The notes: generated by a model not told the origin, from the sequence alone. DNA of 64,000 bases from Onishia taeanensis (GCF_013349955.1 NZ_JABVXC010000006.1:1-64000), one strand, 5' to 3'; positions 28,644 to 39,292 are shown, counted from the first letter of the stretch. Numbers and translations are program-made.

Positions 28644-30647
28644 ATGCCGTCCCGTTTCGAACTGGCCAATGCCATTCGCGCGCTGTCCATGGATGCCGTG
28701 CAGAAAGCCAAGTCTGGCCACCCCGGCGCCCCCATGGGCATGGCCGATATCGCCGAAGTCCTCTGGAACGACTTCATGAGCCATAACCCGGCCAACCCGC
28801 ACTGGGCCAATCGCGACCGCTTCGTGATGTCCAACGGCCATGGTTCCATGCTGGTCTACTCGCTGCTGCACCTGACCGGGTATGAGCTCTCCCTCGAGGA
28901 CCTGCAGAACTTCCGCCAGTTGCACTCCAAGACCCCGGGCCACCCCGAGTTCGGCTACACGCCGGGCGTCGAGACGACAACCGGTCCGCTGGGCCAGGGC
29001 CTGGCCAACGCCGTAGGCATGGCACTGGCCGAGCGCACCCTGGCCGCCCAGTTCAACCGCGACGGCCATCATATCGTCGATCATCATACCTACTGCTTCG
29101 TCGGCGACGGCTGCCTGATGGAAGGCGTCTCCCATGAGGTCGCTTCGCTGGCCGGCACCCAGGGTCTGGGCAAGCTGATCACCTTCTATGACGACAACGG
29201 CATCTCCATCGATGGCGAAGTCGGCGGCTGGTTCACCGACGACACCGCCAAGCGTTTCGAGAGCTACGGCTGGCATGTAGTGCCCAACGTCGACGGCCAC
29301 AAGCCCGAAGAGATCAAGGCCGCCGTGGAGCTCGCCAAGAGCCACGACGACCGCCCGAGCCTGATCATCTGCAAGACCATCATCGGCTTCGGCGCCCCCA
29401 ACAAGCAGGGCAAGGAAGAGTGCCACGGCGCGGCGCTGGGCGATGACGAAGTGGCCGCCGCCCGCGTTCAGCTCGACTGGCCCCACGCGCCCTTCCATGT
29501 GCCGGAAGACATCTACAAGGGCTGGGACGCCACCCAGGCCGGCGAGGCCCGCGAGGCCGAGTGGAACGCGCGCTTCCAGCGCTATGCCGAGGCCTTCCCG
29601 GCCGAGGCCCGCGAGTTCACTCGCCGCATCAAGGGCGAGCTGCCCCGCGACCTGACCAGCGAAGCGCTGATCGAACAGGCCCAGGAACAGGGCGAGAGCA
29701 TCGCCTCACGCAAGGCCTCGCTGGGCGTGCTCAATGAGTTGGGCCCGCAGCTGCCCGAGCTGCTGGGCGGCAGCGCCGACCTGGCGCCGTCCAACCTGAC
29801 CTTCTGGAAGGGTGCCAAGGCCATCAGCCAGACCGAGCCCGGCGGCAACTACCTGCATTACGGCGTGCGCGAGTTCGGCATGGCCGCGATCATCAACGGT
29901 GTTGCCCTGCACGGCGGCTTCGTGCCCTATGGCGCGACCTTCCTGATCTTCTCGGAATACATGCGCAACGCCCTGCGCATGGCGGCCTTGATGGGCCAGC
30001 GCGCCATTCACGTCTTCACCCATGACTCCATTGGCCTGGGCGAGGACGGTCCGACCCACCAGCCGATCGAGCAGCTGACCACCCTGCGTTCGACGCCGAA
30101 CCTGTCGACCTGGCGCCCCGCCGATGCCGTCGAAACCGCTGCCGCCTGGCACGCCGGCCTCAAGCGTCATTCCGGTCCCAGCGCGCTGGTACTGTCCCGT
30201 CAGGGCCTGCCACACCAGGCCCGCGACAAGCACCAGTTGAGCAACATCCAGCGTGGCGGTTACATCCTCAAGGATTGTGAAGGCACCCCGGAGCTGATCC
30301 TGATCGCTACCGGCTCCGAAGTTGGCCTGGCCATGGACGCCGCCGCACAGCTTGGCGAGCAGGGCCGCGCCGTACGCGTGGTGTCGATGCCGTCCACCGA
30401 CGTCTTCGACGACCAGGATGCCGCCTACCGTCAGAAGGTACTGCCGCTGGAAGTCGGTGCGCGCATCGCCATCGAAGCCGGCCATCGCGACTTCTGGTTC
30501 AAGTACGTGGGCCTTGAAGGTCGCGTCATCGGCATGGACAGCTTTGGCGAGTCCGCCCCGGCCGGCGACCTGTTCAAGGAGTTCGGCTTCACCGTCGAGA
30601 ACCTGGTGAGCGAAGCCGAACAGTTACTGGACGACGCCGCCGAGTAA
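28644..30647 (+). CDS. tkt: Transketolase
   Basis: Thiamine-diphosphate enzyme of 667 aa linking glycolysis and the pentose phosphate pathway. Key parts are [13 protein letters not shown] near 22-34, the TPP/Mg motif GDGCLMEG near 154-161 continuing to [10 protein letters not shown], and the C-terminal domain with [16 protein letters not shown] chose ATG 28644 ([14 protein letters not shown]) because it matches the family N terminus; the frame stays open 51 codons upstream without homologous sequence. A strong terminator follows. Confidence 0.96.
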   Translation: MPSRFELANAIRALSMDAVQKAKSGHPGAPMGMADIAEVLWNDFMSHNPANPHWANRDRFVMSNGHGSMLVYSLLHLTGYELSLEDLQNFRQLHSKTPGHPEFGYTPGVETTTGPLGQGLANAVGMALAERTLAAQFNRDGHHIVDHHTYCFVGDGCLMEGVSHEVASLAGTQGLGKLITFYDDNGISIDGEVGGWFTDDTAKRFESYGWHVVPNVDGHKPEEIKAAVELAKSHDDRPSLIICKTIIGFGAPNKQGKEECHGAALGDDEVAAARVQLDWPHAPFHVPEDIYKGWDATQAGEAREAEWNARFQRYAEAFPAEAREFTRRIKGELPRDLTSEALIEQAQEQGESIASRKASLGVLNELGPQLPELLGGSADLAPSNLTFWKGAKAISQTEPGGNYLHYGVREFGMAAIINGVALHGGFVPYGATFLIFSEYMRNALRMAALMGQRAIHVFTHDSIGLGEDGPTHQPIEQLTTLRSTPNLSTWRPADAVETAAAWHAGLKRHSGPSALVLSRQGLPHQARDKHQLSNIQRGGYILKDCEGTPELILIATGSEVGLAMDAAAQLGEQGRAVRVVSMPSTDVFDDQDAAYRQKVLPLEVGARIAIEAGHRDFWFKYVGLEGRVIGMDSFGESAPAGDLFKEFGFTVENLVSEAEQLLDDAAE

Positions 30648-30678
30648 ACGGCCTAGCTAGCCTGCCATACCTCACCTC

Positions 30679-30708
30679 GCCCGAGCCCCTTAGGGGCTCG
30701 GGCTTTTT
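30679..30708 (+). terminator. Rho-independent terminator of tkt
   Basis: A perfect 11-bp stem (30679-30689 with 30693-30703), TTA loop, and TTTTT at 30704-30708. Confidence 0.93.
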
Positions 30709-31033
30709 GCTTGCTCTGGCCTCCTTCCGTCTCGTAATCCCCAGTAGCTCCTCAACTTTTCGCCTCGTCAGGCGATAACGGTTCTAGAGGCTGGCGCCGA
30801 AAAAGCATGCCTTGGCGCTGCCGAATTACCGCTACCTGAAGGCCTCTCGTGTCCGCCAACGCCTTCAGAACGTCAAGGCCAAGAGCGAAACGACATGACA
30901 CAGCAACTCGGACTCAACGACGCTCGCATAAGCGCCGCATCATTGGGCTTTGGGCGCTTATGCAACGCCATCGCCACCTGCAAAGCGCCGACCATGCCAG
31001 GATGTCGCCCCCCGATGGCCGGGGGTACCTCTT
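30709..31033. other. Spacer between tkt and the GGDEF gene
   Basis: No convincing gene; short frames lack ribosome binding sites and homology. It should hold the promoter of the GGDEF gene. Confidence 0.35.
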
Positions 31034-32002
31034 GTGGATAAAGAGGCCCTTTACAAGAAGCGTCTTGAGCTCGCCCTTGAGGCCAGCGGTCTCGACCTGT
31101 GGGAGAACGACCTCTCAACGGGAGAAGTCGTCTTCGGTCTGACCAAGGTATTCGCCGATCTCGGCTACGAGCCCCACGAAACGGCAACCTACGTCGATGA
31201 TATCTTCCAGCTCGTACATCCCGACGACGTTTCAGCGGTCACTCAGGCGGTCGACGACCACATCAGCGGCATCACCGAACGTTACTACAGCGAATTTCGC
31301 ATTCGCGCCAAGCACGGCGCCTGGGTGTGGTACGCCAACTACGGGAAGATCGTCGAAGACAACGGCTCCATGACTCGGTTCACCGGCGTGTGCTTCAACC
31401 TCGATGAAAAGAAACATCAGGAGCAAGAGCTACAGGCGCTCAATGAGCAGCTGATCGAGCAGAACATGCTGCTGGAACGAATGAACGCCGAGCTTCACAT
31501 GCTGGCCACCTACGACTCGATGACCGGCCTCTATAATCGCCGCCACCTGATCGAGGTCGGTGAAAGAGAAATTCACCGTGCCCAACGTTTCGAGCACCCG
31601 TTGGCGCTAATGATCATCGACATCGATTTTTTCAAGCGGGTCAACGACACCTGGGGGCATGTCGCCGGCGATCAGGTCATTCGCGCCGTCGCCGACTGTT
31701 GCCTGCAGCAGACCCGCGAGCAGGTCGACACCGTAGGGCGAATCGGCGGCGAAGAATTCGCCGTTGTCCTGCCAGAAACCACGCTGCGCAACACGCTGGC
31801 GCTCGCCGAGCGACTACGTGAGCGCATTGCCACGCAAGATATCCCGCTCATCAACGGGCAAACCATCACGGTAACGGTCAGTATCGGCGCAGCAGAACTG
31901 CAACCCGCGGTCTCGTCCCTGAACGATCTAATGCTGTACGCCGACCGAGCCCTCTATCGCGCCAAACGAGCCGGGCGCAACCAGGTCAGCTGGCAGGACT
32001 GA
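31034..32002 (+). CDS. PAS-GGDEF diguanylate cyclase
   Basis: Probably synthesises c-di-GMP from two GTP. An N-terminal PAS/PAC domain (about 5-125: ALEASGLDLWENDLSTGEVVF, ending FTGVCFNLDEKKHQEQELQ) joins through a coiled coil to a GGDEF domain (about 165-320). The active-site motif reads GGEEF (VGRIGGEEFAVVLPE), and the metal Asp is in MIIDIDFFKRVNDTWGH. The RxxD inhibitory site five residues before GGEEF is not obvious. The start is uncertain: I prefer GTG 31034, with GGGGG upstream; a TTG at 30950 would add 28 residues. No membrane segment is visible. Confidence 0.85.
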   Translation: MDKEALYKKRLELALEASGLDLWENDLSTGEVVFGLTKVFADLGYEPHETATYVDDIFQLVHPDDVSAVTQAVDDHISGITERYYSEFRIRAKHGAWVWYANYGKIVEDNGSMTRFTGVCFNLDEKKHQEQELQALNEQLIEQNMLLERMNAELHMLATYDSMTGLYNRRHLIEVGEREIHRAQRFEHPLALMIIDIDFFKRVNDTWGHVAGDQVIRAVADCCLQQTREQVDTVGRIGGEEFAVVLPETTLRNTLALAERLRERIATQDIPLINGQTITVTVSIGAAELQPAVSSLNDLMLYADRALYRAKRAGRNQVSWQD

Positions 32003-32011
32003 AGCAGCCCC

Positions 32012-32036
32012 ACCCCTCATGAAGGTCATGAGGGGT
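32012..32036. terminator. Hairpin between convergent GGDEF and fbaB genes
   Basis: A perfect 10-bp stem (32012-32021 with 32027-32036) with an AAGGT loop, ten nt after the GGDEF stop. No T-tract. Confidence 0.5.
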
Positions 32037-32098
32037 CGATGACGGCCCCCCGCGAACGAGAGCCGTGAACAGGGCCAGAGGCGGGGCGCCAGCATGGC

Positions 32099-33151
32099 TC
32101 AGGCAATGGTCACCTGCGGGTCCAGATAGACATCCTGGATGGCGTTGAGCAGTTGAACGCCTTCGGCCATCGGCTTCTGGAAGGCCTTGCGGCCTGAGAT
32201 CAGCCCCATGCCGCCGCCGCGTTTGTTGATCACCGCAGTGCGCACCGCCTGCGCCAGATCGCTCTCGCCACCCGAGGCACCGCCGGAGTTGATCAGCCCG
32301 GCGCGGCCCATGTAGCAGCTCGCTACCTGATAGCGCGCCAGGTCGATGGGGTGTTCGCTGGTCAGCTCGCTGTAGACCTTGTAGTGAGTGTGGCCGAAGC
32401 CGATCGTCCGATAGCCGTCATTGGTCTCGGCGAGCTTCTGCTTGACGATATCGGCCTTGAGGGTCGCCGCCAGATGAATCGCCTGGCCGGTCAGGTCGGC
32501 GGCGACATGGTAGTCGGTACCGTCCTGCTTGAAGGCCGGGTTGCGCAGGTAGGCCCACAGCACCGTGACCATGCCAAGCTCATGGGCGCGCTCGAAGGCC
32601 GCGCTGATTTCCTCGATCTGACGGCGACACTCCGGCGAACCGAAGTAAATGGTCGCGCCCACCGCCGCACAGCCCATGTCATGAGCCTGTTCGACGCTGG
32701 CGAACAGCGTCTGGTCATGCATCGTCGGGTAGGTCAGGGTCTCGTTGTGGTTCAGCTTCAAGATCAGCGGAATCTTGTGGGCATAGCGCCTGGCCACCGA
32801 GGACAAGCCGCCGAGGGTGGAAGCCACGGCGTTACAGCCGCCTTCGATCGCCAGCTCGACGATGTTGGCCGGGTCGAAGTAGAGCGGGTTGGGCGCGAAG
32901 GAGGCGCCAGCGGAATGCTCGATGCCCTGGTCAACCGGCAAAATGCTCAAATAGCCGGTGCCGCCCAGCCGACCGTGGCTGTAAAGGGCCTGCATGTTGC
33001 GCAGCACCTGAGGACTGCGGTCGTTGTCGATCATCACGCGGTCGATGAAGTCCGGCCCCGGCAGGTGTAGCTGCTCGCGAGGAATCGCGCTGCAGCGATG
33101 CTCCAGCAGGTAACTCGCTTCATCGCCCAGAATATTGGCGGTCTCACCCAT
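32099..33151 (-). CDS. fbaB: Class I fructose-bisphosphate aldolase
   Basis: Schiff-base (DhnA-type) aldolase of 350 aa, the same length as E. coli FbaB. The catalytic region includes [15 protein letters not shown] and the lysine-bearing segment [10 protein letters not shown] near 225-235. The ATG at 33151 has GAGGAG upstream and gives the family N terminus. A class II aldolase gene occurs 5 kb away, so this window encodes two non-homologous FBP aldolases. Confidence 0.92.
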   Translation of the reverse strand: MGETANILGDEASYLLEHRCSAIPREQLHLPGPDFIDRVMIDNDRSPQVLRNMQALYSHGRLGGTGYLSILPVDQGIEHSAGASFAPNPLYFDPANIVELAIEGGCNAVASTLGGLSSVARRYAHKIPLILKLNHNETLTYPTMHDQTLFASVEQAHDMGCAAVGATIYFGSPECRRQIEEISAAFERAHELGMVTVLWAYLRNPAFKQDGTDYHVAADLTGQAIHLAATLKADIVKQKLAETNDGYRTIGFGHTHYKVYSELTSEHPIDLARYQVASCYMGRAGLINSGGASGGESDLAQAVRTAVINKRGGGMGLISGRKAFQKPMAEGVQLLNAIQDVYLDPQVTIA

Positions 33152-33312
33152 GGCGGCACGCTCCTCAAGAAGATATGGAAGGCATAGGACTGTGACACAT
33201 TCATCAAGCGTAGCCATCCCCCCGGGCACTGCACAGCCCCTCGCAAGACGTGGCGGTACTCGTCATGCCACAGGAATCATGGGCCAAACGGCTGACACGG
33301 GCAGGGCAAGCA

Positions 33313-33338
33313 GGCGCGCCCCCAGGAGGGGGCGCGCC
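33313..33338. terminator. GC-rich hairpin after the hsp20 genes
   Basis: A perfect 11-bp stem (33313-33323 with 33328-33338) and AGGA loop, just downstream of the second hsp20 stop on the minus strand. No T-tract. Confidence 0.55.
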
Positions 33339-33346
33339 GAGGGTCA

Positions 33347-33781
33347 TCAGGCCGGGGTGATCTCAATGCGCCTCGGCCGACGGAGGGCCTTCTTGGGAAG
33401 CGTGAGGGTCAAAACGCCGCAGTCGATTCCGGCTTCGATAGCGTCGGTATCGATTTCGCTGCTCAGCGAGAAGCGCCGAGTAAAACGCTGGCCCCGCAGC
33501 TCTGCGTAGGTGGCCGACAAGCCCTCAGGGGTCGATATTCGCACCTCACCCTGAAGACTCAGGACGCCATCATCCACTTCAACACTCAACGCATCCCGAT
33601 TGACTCCCGGAAGGTCGGCGATGATCCGCACGCAGTCGTCCTGCTCAACGATATCGACCGGCGGCACCAGCGCTTGGGTACGGGGTTCCGTCGCGCCAGC
33701 ACCCTCCTGCCGCTCGCCATTCAGGACCTCACCGGTTGATGCGACGCCTGCATTGCCATTTTGCTTGGTGACATCGTTCAT
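33347..33781 (-). CDS. Hsp20/alpha-crystallin small heat-shock protein
   Basis: ATP-independent holdase chaperone of 144 aa. A variable N-terminal arm (about 1-38) precedes the alpha-crystallin domain (about 40-140), with the conserved DLPGVNRDALSVEVDDGVLSL and the GVLTLTLPKK motif. It lies 11 bp behind a second hsp20 gene and probably shares its sigma-32 promoter. Confidence 0.9.
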   Translation of the reverse strand: MNDVTKQNGNAGVASTGEVLNGERQEGAGATEPRTQALVPPVDIVEQDDCVRIIADLPGVNRDALSVEVDDGVLSLQGEVRISTPEGLSATYAELRGQRFTRRFSLSSEIDTDAIEAGIDCGVLTLTLPKKALRRPRRIEITPA

Positions 33782-33792
33782 AGCACACCTCC

Positions 33793-34260
33793 TCAGGCTA
33801 CCTGAACTTCTATGCGGCGGGGCTTCAGCTCCTCGCGTTTAGGAATATGGATCTCGAAAACACCATCCTTGCAGCGCGCTTCCGCTTTCTCTGTATCCAG
33901 CCCATCGGGCAACGATATGGTGCGTTTGAAACGCCCTTGGAAGCGCTCGCGACGCAGCTGCGGGCGCCCTTGTGTCTGATCGCTCGACGCCTCCGCTTGG
34001 CGCTGACCGCTGACCGTCAGCAGATTGTCCTGCACGTTCAGCTCGAGATCGTCCGGCCCCAGTCCTGCAGCAAAGACATAGATCCGTACCGCGTCATCAG
34101 TGCGCCCGACATTGATCATGGGGTAGCTTCCTCTGGGCACTGCACGCAGATCCGTAATGCCAGTGGGGCTCAACAAGCTATCCAACCATTGCTGAAAAAC
34201 GTCGCGCTCGGATGACGAGCCGATATCAAAACGCCTGAGATCCTCGAACATAACGAACAC
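33793..34260 (-). CDS. IbpA-like Hsp20 small heat-shock protein
   Basis: Small heat-shock chaperone of 155 aa, closer to IbpA than its neighbour. The alpha-crystallin domain spans about 45-150, with VFAAGLGPDDLELNVQDNLL and the GVFEIHIPKREE C-terminal motif. Two in-frame starts (34260 and 34251) lie near AAGGAGG; the upstream one is taken. First gene of a two-gene heat-shock operon. Confidence 0.9.
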   Translation of the reverse strand: MFVMFEDLRRFDIGSSSERDVFQQWLDSLLSPTGITDLRAVPRGSYPMINVGRTDDAVRIYVFAAGLGPDDLELNVQDNLLTVSGQRQAEASSDQTQGRPQLRRERFQGRFKRTISLPDGLDTEKAEARCKDGVFEIHIPKREELKPRRIEVQVA

Positions 34261-34335
34261 CTCCTTCGGCGGGGATACCCCCTTGCAGTTAAGATACCCA
34301 CGGGAACGGGCCTACGCCGCCTCCCTCAGTTCCAA

Positions 34336-34363
34336 AAATAGGGCCGCTTCGACGCTTTTCAAG
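34336..34363 (-). promoter_or_regulatory. Sigma-32 (RpoH) promoter of the hsp20 operon
   Basis: On the minus strand CTTGAAA (34363-34357) is followed after 13 bp by CCCTATTT (34343-34336), matching the RpoH consensus CTTGAAA and CCCCATNT. Transcription would start near 34328, giving a leader of about 70 nt. Confidence 0.75.
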
Positions 34364-34409
34364 CGCACGAGACACGCTGTTTGATGCACTTCGTACCAAG
34401 AGGATGACC

Positions 34410-34787
34410 ATGGCACTACTACGCGGGTTTCTATGGCTGACGGGCTTCTGGCTCCTCGGCGAGACGCTGGTCGTGCTGCTCGGCCTGCCCGTCTCGGCCG
34501 GGGTGGTCGGCATGCTGTTGATGACCGGCATGCTGATGCTGCGTGTCGGACGACTCGAGGACATCGCCGCCGCCAGCCAGCCGTTGATCGGCCTGCTGGC
34601 GATGCTGATCATGCCTGGCGTGGTGGGCGTCTTCTTCGTCGCCGACGACTTTGCCGGCCAGTGGCTTGCCGTGGCGGTGGCCCTGGTGGGCGGCACCCTG
34701 GCCAGCGTGCTGACCACCCTGCTGCTGATGCGACGCTTCATGCCTCCCGAGCCTAGCGCCGCCGCAGCCAAAGAGACGTCGTCATGA
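34410..34787 (+). CDS. lrgA: CidA/LrgA family membrane protein
   Basis: Holin-like membrane protein of 125 aa with four predicted membrane segments. Such proteins work with LrgB in control of murein hydrolase export or pyruvate/overflow metabolite movement. The ribosome binding site AAGAGG (34398-34403) touches an ATG at 34404 and lies six bases before ATG 34410, so I chose the latter. The stop overlaps the lrgB start (ATGA). Confidence 0.85.
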   Translation: MALLRGFLWLTGFWLLGETLVVLLGLPVSAGVVGMLLMTGMLMLRVGRLEDIAAASQPLIGLLAMLIMPGVVGVFFVADDFAGQWLAVAVALVGGTLASVLTTLLLMRRFMPPEPSAAAAKETSS

Positions 34788-35506
34788 GTGCTTCGCTGAT
34801 CGAGCTGCGCGAGGCCCTGCTGGCCACCCCGCTGTCGGCCATCGCCCTGACGCTTGCCGCCTATCTCGCCGCGCTGTGGGTCGTTGAGCGCATCGGGCGT
34901 CCCAGCTGGTGCCCGGCGGTCCTGCTGGCGGCACTGTTGGTCGCCGCCAGCCTATGGACACTGTCGGTCGACGTCGTCGACTATCAGCGCGGCGCCGGCT
35001 GGTTGATGCTGCTGCTGGGACCGGCGACGGTGGCACTTGGCGTACCGCTCTACCAGCAGCTGCATCATATTCGCGCGCTGTGGAAGCCGCTGGCGCTCTG
35101 CCTGCCTCCGGCGGCGGCGCTGGCCTCCTGCTACTCCCTGACGCTGGCCTGGGTGCTGGGCGCCAGCCCGGAAGTGCTCGCGTCCCTTGCGCCCAAGTCG
35201 GTGACGGCGCCGATTGCCCTGGGCATCATCGACGAGCTGGGCGGCTCGGTGCCGCTGCTGATGGGCGGGCTCTTGATCACCGGCGTGATGGCGACCCTGG
35301 CGGTCAGCCTGCTGGCCGCGCCGCTGGGGATTCGCGATCATCGCATCCTCGGCTTCGCGCTGGGCATCAACGGCCACGCCATCGGCACCGTGCGCGCCTT
35401 CGAAATGAGCCCTGCTGCCGGCGCCTTCGCCTCGCTGGGCATGAGCCTGACCGGCATCTTCACGGCCCTGTGCCTGCCGCTAGCCTGGCGGCTACTGGGC
35501 CTCTAG
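34784..35506 (+). CDS. lrgB: LrgB family membrane protein
   Basis: Polytopic membrane protein of 240 aa, partner of LrgA. Conserved family segments are LAPKSVTAPIALGIIDELGG near 141-160 and LGFALGINGHAIGTVRAFEM near 189-208. It overlaps lrgA by 4 bp. Confidence 0.88.
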   Translation: MSASLIELREALLATPLSAIALTLAAYLAALWVVERIGRPSWCPAVLLAALLVAASLWTLSVDVVDYQRGAGWLMLLLGPATVALGVPLYQQLHHIRALWKPLALCLPPAAALASCYSLTLAWVLGASPEVLASLAPKSVTAPIALGIIDELGGSVPLLMGGLLITGVMATLAVSLLAAPLGIRDHRILGFALGINGHAIGTVRAFEMSPAAGAFASLGMSLTGIFTALCLPLAWRLLGL

Positions 35507-35699
35507 CAGGTCGCTCGCGGGTCTTTCATGCCGCCCGCACACCTGCGCGCTGCACGGCCTGCAAGGCCGGCGCTTTTGCGCTAGAATCGTTGCCCTGTCG
35601 TCACCGAGCGCCTCCACCGGGCGCGCGCTTTCGTTTTAGAGTGATTTTCGTGTCCTTTGTGTGAGTGGAATCGACATCGTGGAAGCTGAGCCTCGTCCC

Positions 35700-36770
35700 A
35701 TGGCCTATCGGATCGCCATCAACGGCTATGGCCGCATCGGCCAATGCGTGCTGCGAGCGCTGACCGAGCGCCAGACGAAGGCTACCGGCGAGGCGCTGGA
35801 CGAGGCCTCACCTCTCCTCGAGGTGGTGGCGATCAACGAGCTCTCCGATCTTGATACCATCACCTACCTGACCCGCTACGACACCACCCATGGGCGCTTT
35901 CCCGGCCGCGTCGAGGGCCGCGACGGCCACCTCTTCATCAATGACCGGCCGATTCGCGTGCTCAGCGAGCAAGACCCGGACCGCCTGCCCTGGCGGGAAC
36001 TGGGCATCGACCTGGTGATCGAGTGCTCGGGCAGCTTCAAGGACCGCGCCACGGCCAGCCGCCATCTCGACGCCGGCGCCAAGCGTCTGCTGTTTTCCCA
36101 GCCCGCCGAGAGCGACGTCGACGCCACCATCGTCACCGGCATCAACGACGCCGACCTGACGCCTGACTGCCGCATCGTCTCCGCCGCCTCCTGCACCACC
36201 AACTGCCTGGTGCCGGTGCTGACCATGCTCGACGAGGCGCTGGGGGTCGAGCACGGCGTGACCACCACCATTCACTCGGCGATGAACGACCAGCCGGTGA
36301 TCGACGCCTACCACCAGACCGATCTGCGCCTGACCCGTTCGGCGATGCAGTCGATCGTGCCGGTCGACACCGGGCTGGCCAGGGGCATCAATCGCCTGAT
36401 GCCTCACCTCAAGGATCGCTTCGAGTGCCTGCACGTGCGGGTGCCCACCATCAACGTCTCGGCCATGGACCTGGCCATCTGCGTGCGCCGAGACACCACC
36501 GCCGAGGCCGTCAATGCGCTGCTCAAGACAGCCTGCCACGAGCGCCTGTCGGGCCTGGTGGGCTACACCGAGGAGCCCATGGCCTCGGTCGACTTCAACC
36601 ACGACCCGCGCTCCGGTATCGTGGACGCCACCCAAACCCGTGTCGCCGGCGGCCGGCTGATCAAGATGCTGTGCTGGTTCGACAATGAATGGGGCTACGC
36701 CAACCGCATGCTCGACGTCACCGAACGACTGGCAAAGCTAGGCGTTGTTCCCACGATCGACGAGCGATGA
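35700..36770 (+). CDS. epd: D-erythrose-4-phosphate dehydrogenase
   Basis: NAD-dependent enzyme of 356 aa of the GAPDH fold, oxidising erythrose 4-phosphate to 4-phosphoerythronate for pyridoxal phosphate synthesis. The Rossmann start IAINGYGRIGQCVLRAL and the catalytic cysteine in SAASCTTNCLVPV are clear. The HSAMNDQPVIDAY and QSIVPVDTGLARGI segments agree with E. coli Epd rather than GapA. ATG 35700 is taken; a GTG at 35661 would add 13 residues. First of an epd-pgk-fba set. Confidence 0.9.
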   Translation: MAYRIAINGYGRIGQCVLRALTERQTKATGEALDEASPLLEVVAINELSDLDTITYLTRYDTTHGRFPGRVEGRDGHLFINDRPIRVLSEQDPDRLPWRELGIDLVIECSGSFKDRATASRHLDAGAKRLLFSQPAESDVDATIVTGINDADLTPDCRIVSAASCTTNCLVPVLTMLDEALGVEHGVTTTIHSAMNDQPVIDAYHQTDLRLTRSAMQSIVPVDTGLARGINRLMPHLKDRFECLHVRVPTINVSAMDLAICVRRDTTAEAVNALLKTACHERLSGLVGYTEEPMASVDFNHDPRSGIVDATQTRVAGGRLIKMLCWFDNEWGYANRMLDVTERLAKLGVVPTIDER

Positions 36771-36856
36771 CCCGGCAAGGAAATGCCTGAAGGCCCCGGT
36801 ATGAGCGCCGTTTCCGTCTCTCTCACCTGGCTTGCAACCCAGAGGACACTGCCCCG

Positions 36857-38029
36857 ATGAATGTTCGCAAGATGACCGACCTGGACCTCGCCGGTCAGCG
36901 CGTGCTGATCCGCGAAGATCTCAACGTGCCGATCAAGAACGGCCGCGTTACCAGCGATGCACGGCTGCGCGCCTGCCTGCCGACCATCCTGGCGGCCCGC
37001 GACTCGGGCGCCAAGGTGTTGCTGATGAGCCACCTGGGGCGTCCCACCGAAGGCGAGCCGGCCGAGGAATTCTCTCTGGCGCCGGTCGCCGAACGTCTCG
37101 GCGAGCTGCTCGAGCGCCCGGTGCGCGTGGTCAAGGACTACCTTGGTGCCAACGTCGACGTGTCCGATGGCGAAGTCGTGCTGCTCGAGAACGTGCGCTT
37201 CAACGAAGGCGAGAAGAAAGACGAAGAGACGCTGTCCAAGCAGTACGCCGAGCTCTGCGACATCTTCGTGATGGATGCCTTCGGCACCGCCCACCGCGCC
37301 CAGGCCTCGACCCACGGTGTGGCACGTTTCGCGCCAACCGCCTGCGCCGGACCGCTGCTGGCCGCCGAGCTCGAAGCCCTGGAAAAGGCGCTGGCCAAGC
37401 CGGCACGCCCGATGGTGGCCATCGTTGGCGGCTCCAAGGTGTCCACCAAGCTCGACGTGCTGACCGCGCTTTCCGAGAAGTGCGACCAGCTGATCGTCGG
37501 CGGCGGCATCGCCAACACCTTCATCGCCGCGGCGGGCTACAACGTCGGCAAGTCTCTGCATGAAGCCGACCTGGTCGACCAGGCCAAGGCGCTGATGGCC
37601 AAGGTCGAGATCCCGCTGCCCACCGACGTGGTGGTCGCCACCGAGTTCTCGGAGAACGCCTCCGCGGTGACCAAGCCGGTCGACCAGGTGGCGGACGACG
37701 AGATGATCCTCGATATCGGCCCCGACACCGCCTCCCGCCTGGGTGGCCTGCTCAAGGACGCCGGCACCATTCTGTGGAACGGCCCGGTCGGCGTGTTCGA
37801 GATCGACCAGTTCGGCCACGGCACCGAAGCGCTGTCGAAGGCCATCGCCGAGAGCAACGGCTTCTCCATCGCCGGCGGCGGCGACACCCTGGCAGCCATC
37901 GACAAGTACGACATCGCCGACAAGGTGTCCTACATCTCCACCGGCGGCGGCGCCTTCCTCGAGTACGTGGAAGGCAAGACCCTGCCGGCCGTCACGGCGC
38001 TTCGCGATGCCTTCGAGGCCGCAAAATAA
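36857..38029 (+). CDS. pgk: Phosphoglycerate kinase
   Basis: Glycolytic/gluconeogenic kinase of 390 aa. Substrate-binding residues are in [13 protein letters not shown] near 20-32 and SHLGRPT near 58-64. ATP-site residues are in [12 protein letters not shown] and the C-terminal [12 protein letters not shown] with [13 protein letters not shown]. Lies between epd and fba, the conserved gammaproteobacterial order. Confidence 0.97.
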   Translation: MNVRKMTDLDLAGQRVLIREDLNVPIKNGRVTSDARLRACLPTILAARDSGAKVLLMSHLGRPTEGEPAEEFSLAPVAERLGELLERPVRVVKDYLGANVDVSDGEVVLLENVRFNEGEKKDEETLSKQYAELCDIFVMDAFGTAHRAQASTHGVARFAPTACAGPLLAAELEALEKALAKPARPMVAIVGGSKVSTKLDVLTALSEKCDQLIVGGGIANTFIAAAGYNVGKSLHEADLVDQAKALMAKVEIPLPTDVVVATEFSENASAVTKPVDQVADDEMILDIGPDTASRLGGLLKDAGTILWNGPVGVFEIDQFGHGTEALSKAIAESNGFSIAGGGDTLAAIDKYDIADKVSYISTGGGAFLEYVEGKTLPAVTALRDAFEAAK

Positions 38030-38050
38030 CCCAGGCAGTCAACTTGAGAC

Positions 38051-38086
38051 AGTCAGTGAGATAGTCACTGAGATAGTCACTGAGAC
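38051..38086. repeat. 12-bp tandem repeat, three copies
   Basis: AGTCAGTGAGAT, AGTCACTGAGAT and AGTCACTGAGAC follow directly on one another, 21 bp after the pgk stop. Confidence 0.85.
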
Positions 38087-38117
38087 ACTAACCAGTCCCC
38101 CACATCCCTTGATCTTC

Positions 38118-38140
38118 ACGGCGTGGCCCAGCCACGCCGT
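38118..38140 (+). terminator. Intercistronic hairpin between pgk and fba
   Basis: A perfect 10-bp stem (38118-38127 with 38131-38140) and CCA loop, 23 nt before the fba ATG. It lacks a T-tract and may reduce read-through or stabilise the fba transcript. Confidence 0.5.
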
Positions 38141-38163
38141 CCTTATGTACAACAGGTGAGTTC

Positions 38164-39228
38164 ATGGCACTTATCAGCATGCGCCAAATGCTGGATCACG
38201 CCGCCGAGCACGGCTACGGCGTCCCGGCCTTCAACGTCAACAACCTCGAGCAGATGCGCGCCATCCTCGAAGCGGCTGACAAGACCGATTCTCCGGTCAT
38301 CGTTCAGGCCTCCGCCGGGGCCCGCAAGTACGCCGGCGCCCCCTTCCTGCGCCACCTGATCCTCGCCGCCATCGAGGAATTCCCGCATATCCCCATCGCC
38401 ATGCACCAGGACCACGGCACCAGCCCGTCGGTCTGCCAGCGCTCCATCCAGCTAGGGTTCTCCTCGGTGATGATGGACGGCTCTCTCGGCGAAGACGGCA
38501 AGACCCCGGCCAGCTATGACTACAACGTCGACGTGACCCGTCGCACCGTCGAGATGGCGCATGCCTGCGGCGTCTCCGTCGAAGGCGAGCTGGGCTGCCT
38601 GGGCAGCCTCGAGACCGGCATGGCCGGCGAGGAAGACGGCATCGGCGCGGAAGGCAAGCTCGATCACGACCAGCTGCTCACCGACCCGGAAGAGGCCGCC
38701 GACTTCGTCAAGGCGACCCACGTCGATGCCCTGGCCATCGCCATCGGCACCAGCCACGGCGCCTACAAGTTCACGCGGCCGCCCACCGGTGACACCCTCT
38801 CGATCCAGCGCATCAAGGAAATCCACGCCCGCATCCCCAACACCCACCTGGTGATGCACGGCTCTTCCTCGGTGCCGCAGGAATGGCTCGAAATCATCAA
38901 CGAGTACGGCGGCGCCATCCCCGAAACCTACGGCGTGCCGGTCTCCGAGATCGTCGAAGGCATCAAGCACGGCGTGCGCAAGGTCAACATCGACACCGAC
39001 CTGCGTCTGGCCTCCACCGGCGCCGTGCGTCGCTTCCTGGCCAACAACCCGGCCGAGTTCGATCCGCGCAAGTTCATGAAGGAAACCGTCAGCGCCATGC
39101 GCGATGTCTGCATCGCCCGCTACGAAGCCTTCGGCACCGCCGGTAACGCCTCGAAGATCAAGCCGGTCAACCTGGAAGAAATGTTCAAGCGCTACGAGCG
39201 CGGCGAACTGGACCCCAAGGTCAAGTAA
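38164..39228 (+). CDS. fba: Class II fructose-bisphosphate aldolase
   Basis: Zinc-dependent aldolase of 354 aa, Calvin-cycle/proteobacterial subtype. It starts with [27 protein letters not shown]. The zinc-site HQDHGTS lies near 81-87, [10 protein letters not shown] near 142-151, and [10 protein letters not shown] and [11 protein letters not shown] supply further metal and phosphate ligands. Downstream of pgk. Confidence 0.96.
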   Translation: MALISMRQMLDHAAEHGYGVPAFNVNNLEQMRAILEAADKTDSPVIVQASAGARKYAGAPFLRHLILAAIEEFPHIPIAMHQDHGTSPSVCQRSIQLGFSSVMMDGSLGEDGKTPASYDYNVDVTRRTVEMAHACGVSVEGELGCLGSLETGMAGEEDGIGAEGKLDHDQLLTDPEEAADFVKATHVDALAIAIGTSHGAYKFTRPPTGDTLSIQRIKEIHARIPNTHLVMHGSSSVPQEWLEIINEYGGAIPETYGVPVSEIVEGIKHGVRKVNIDTDLRLASTGAVRRFLANNPAEFDPRKFMKETVSAMRDVCIARYEAFGTAGNASKIKPVNLEEMFKRYERGELDPKVK

Positions 39229-39236
39229 GCCCTATC

Positions 39237-39261
39237 GCCCACCGGCCTTGCGCCGGTGGGC
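39237..39261 (+). terminator. Terminator of fba
   Basis: A perfect 10-bp stem (39237-39246 with 39252-39261) with a CTTGC loop and weak T-rich tail (ACCCTTTG), nine nt after the stop. Confidence 0.65.
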
Positions 39262-39292
39262 ACCCTTTGAGGCTCTCCTTTGAGGACCCGCC

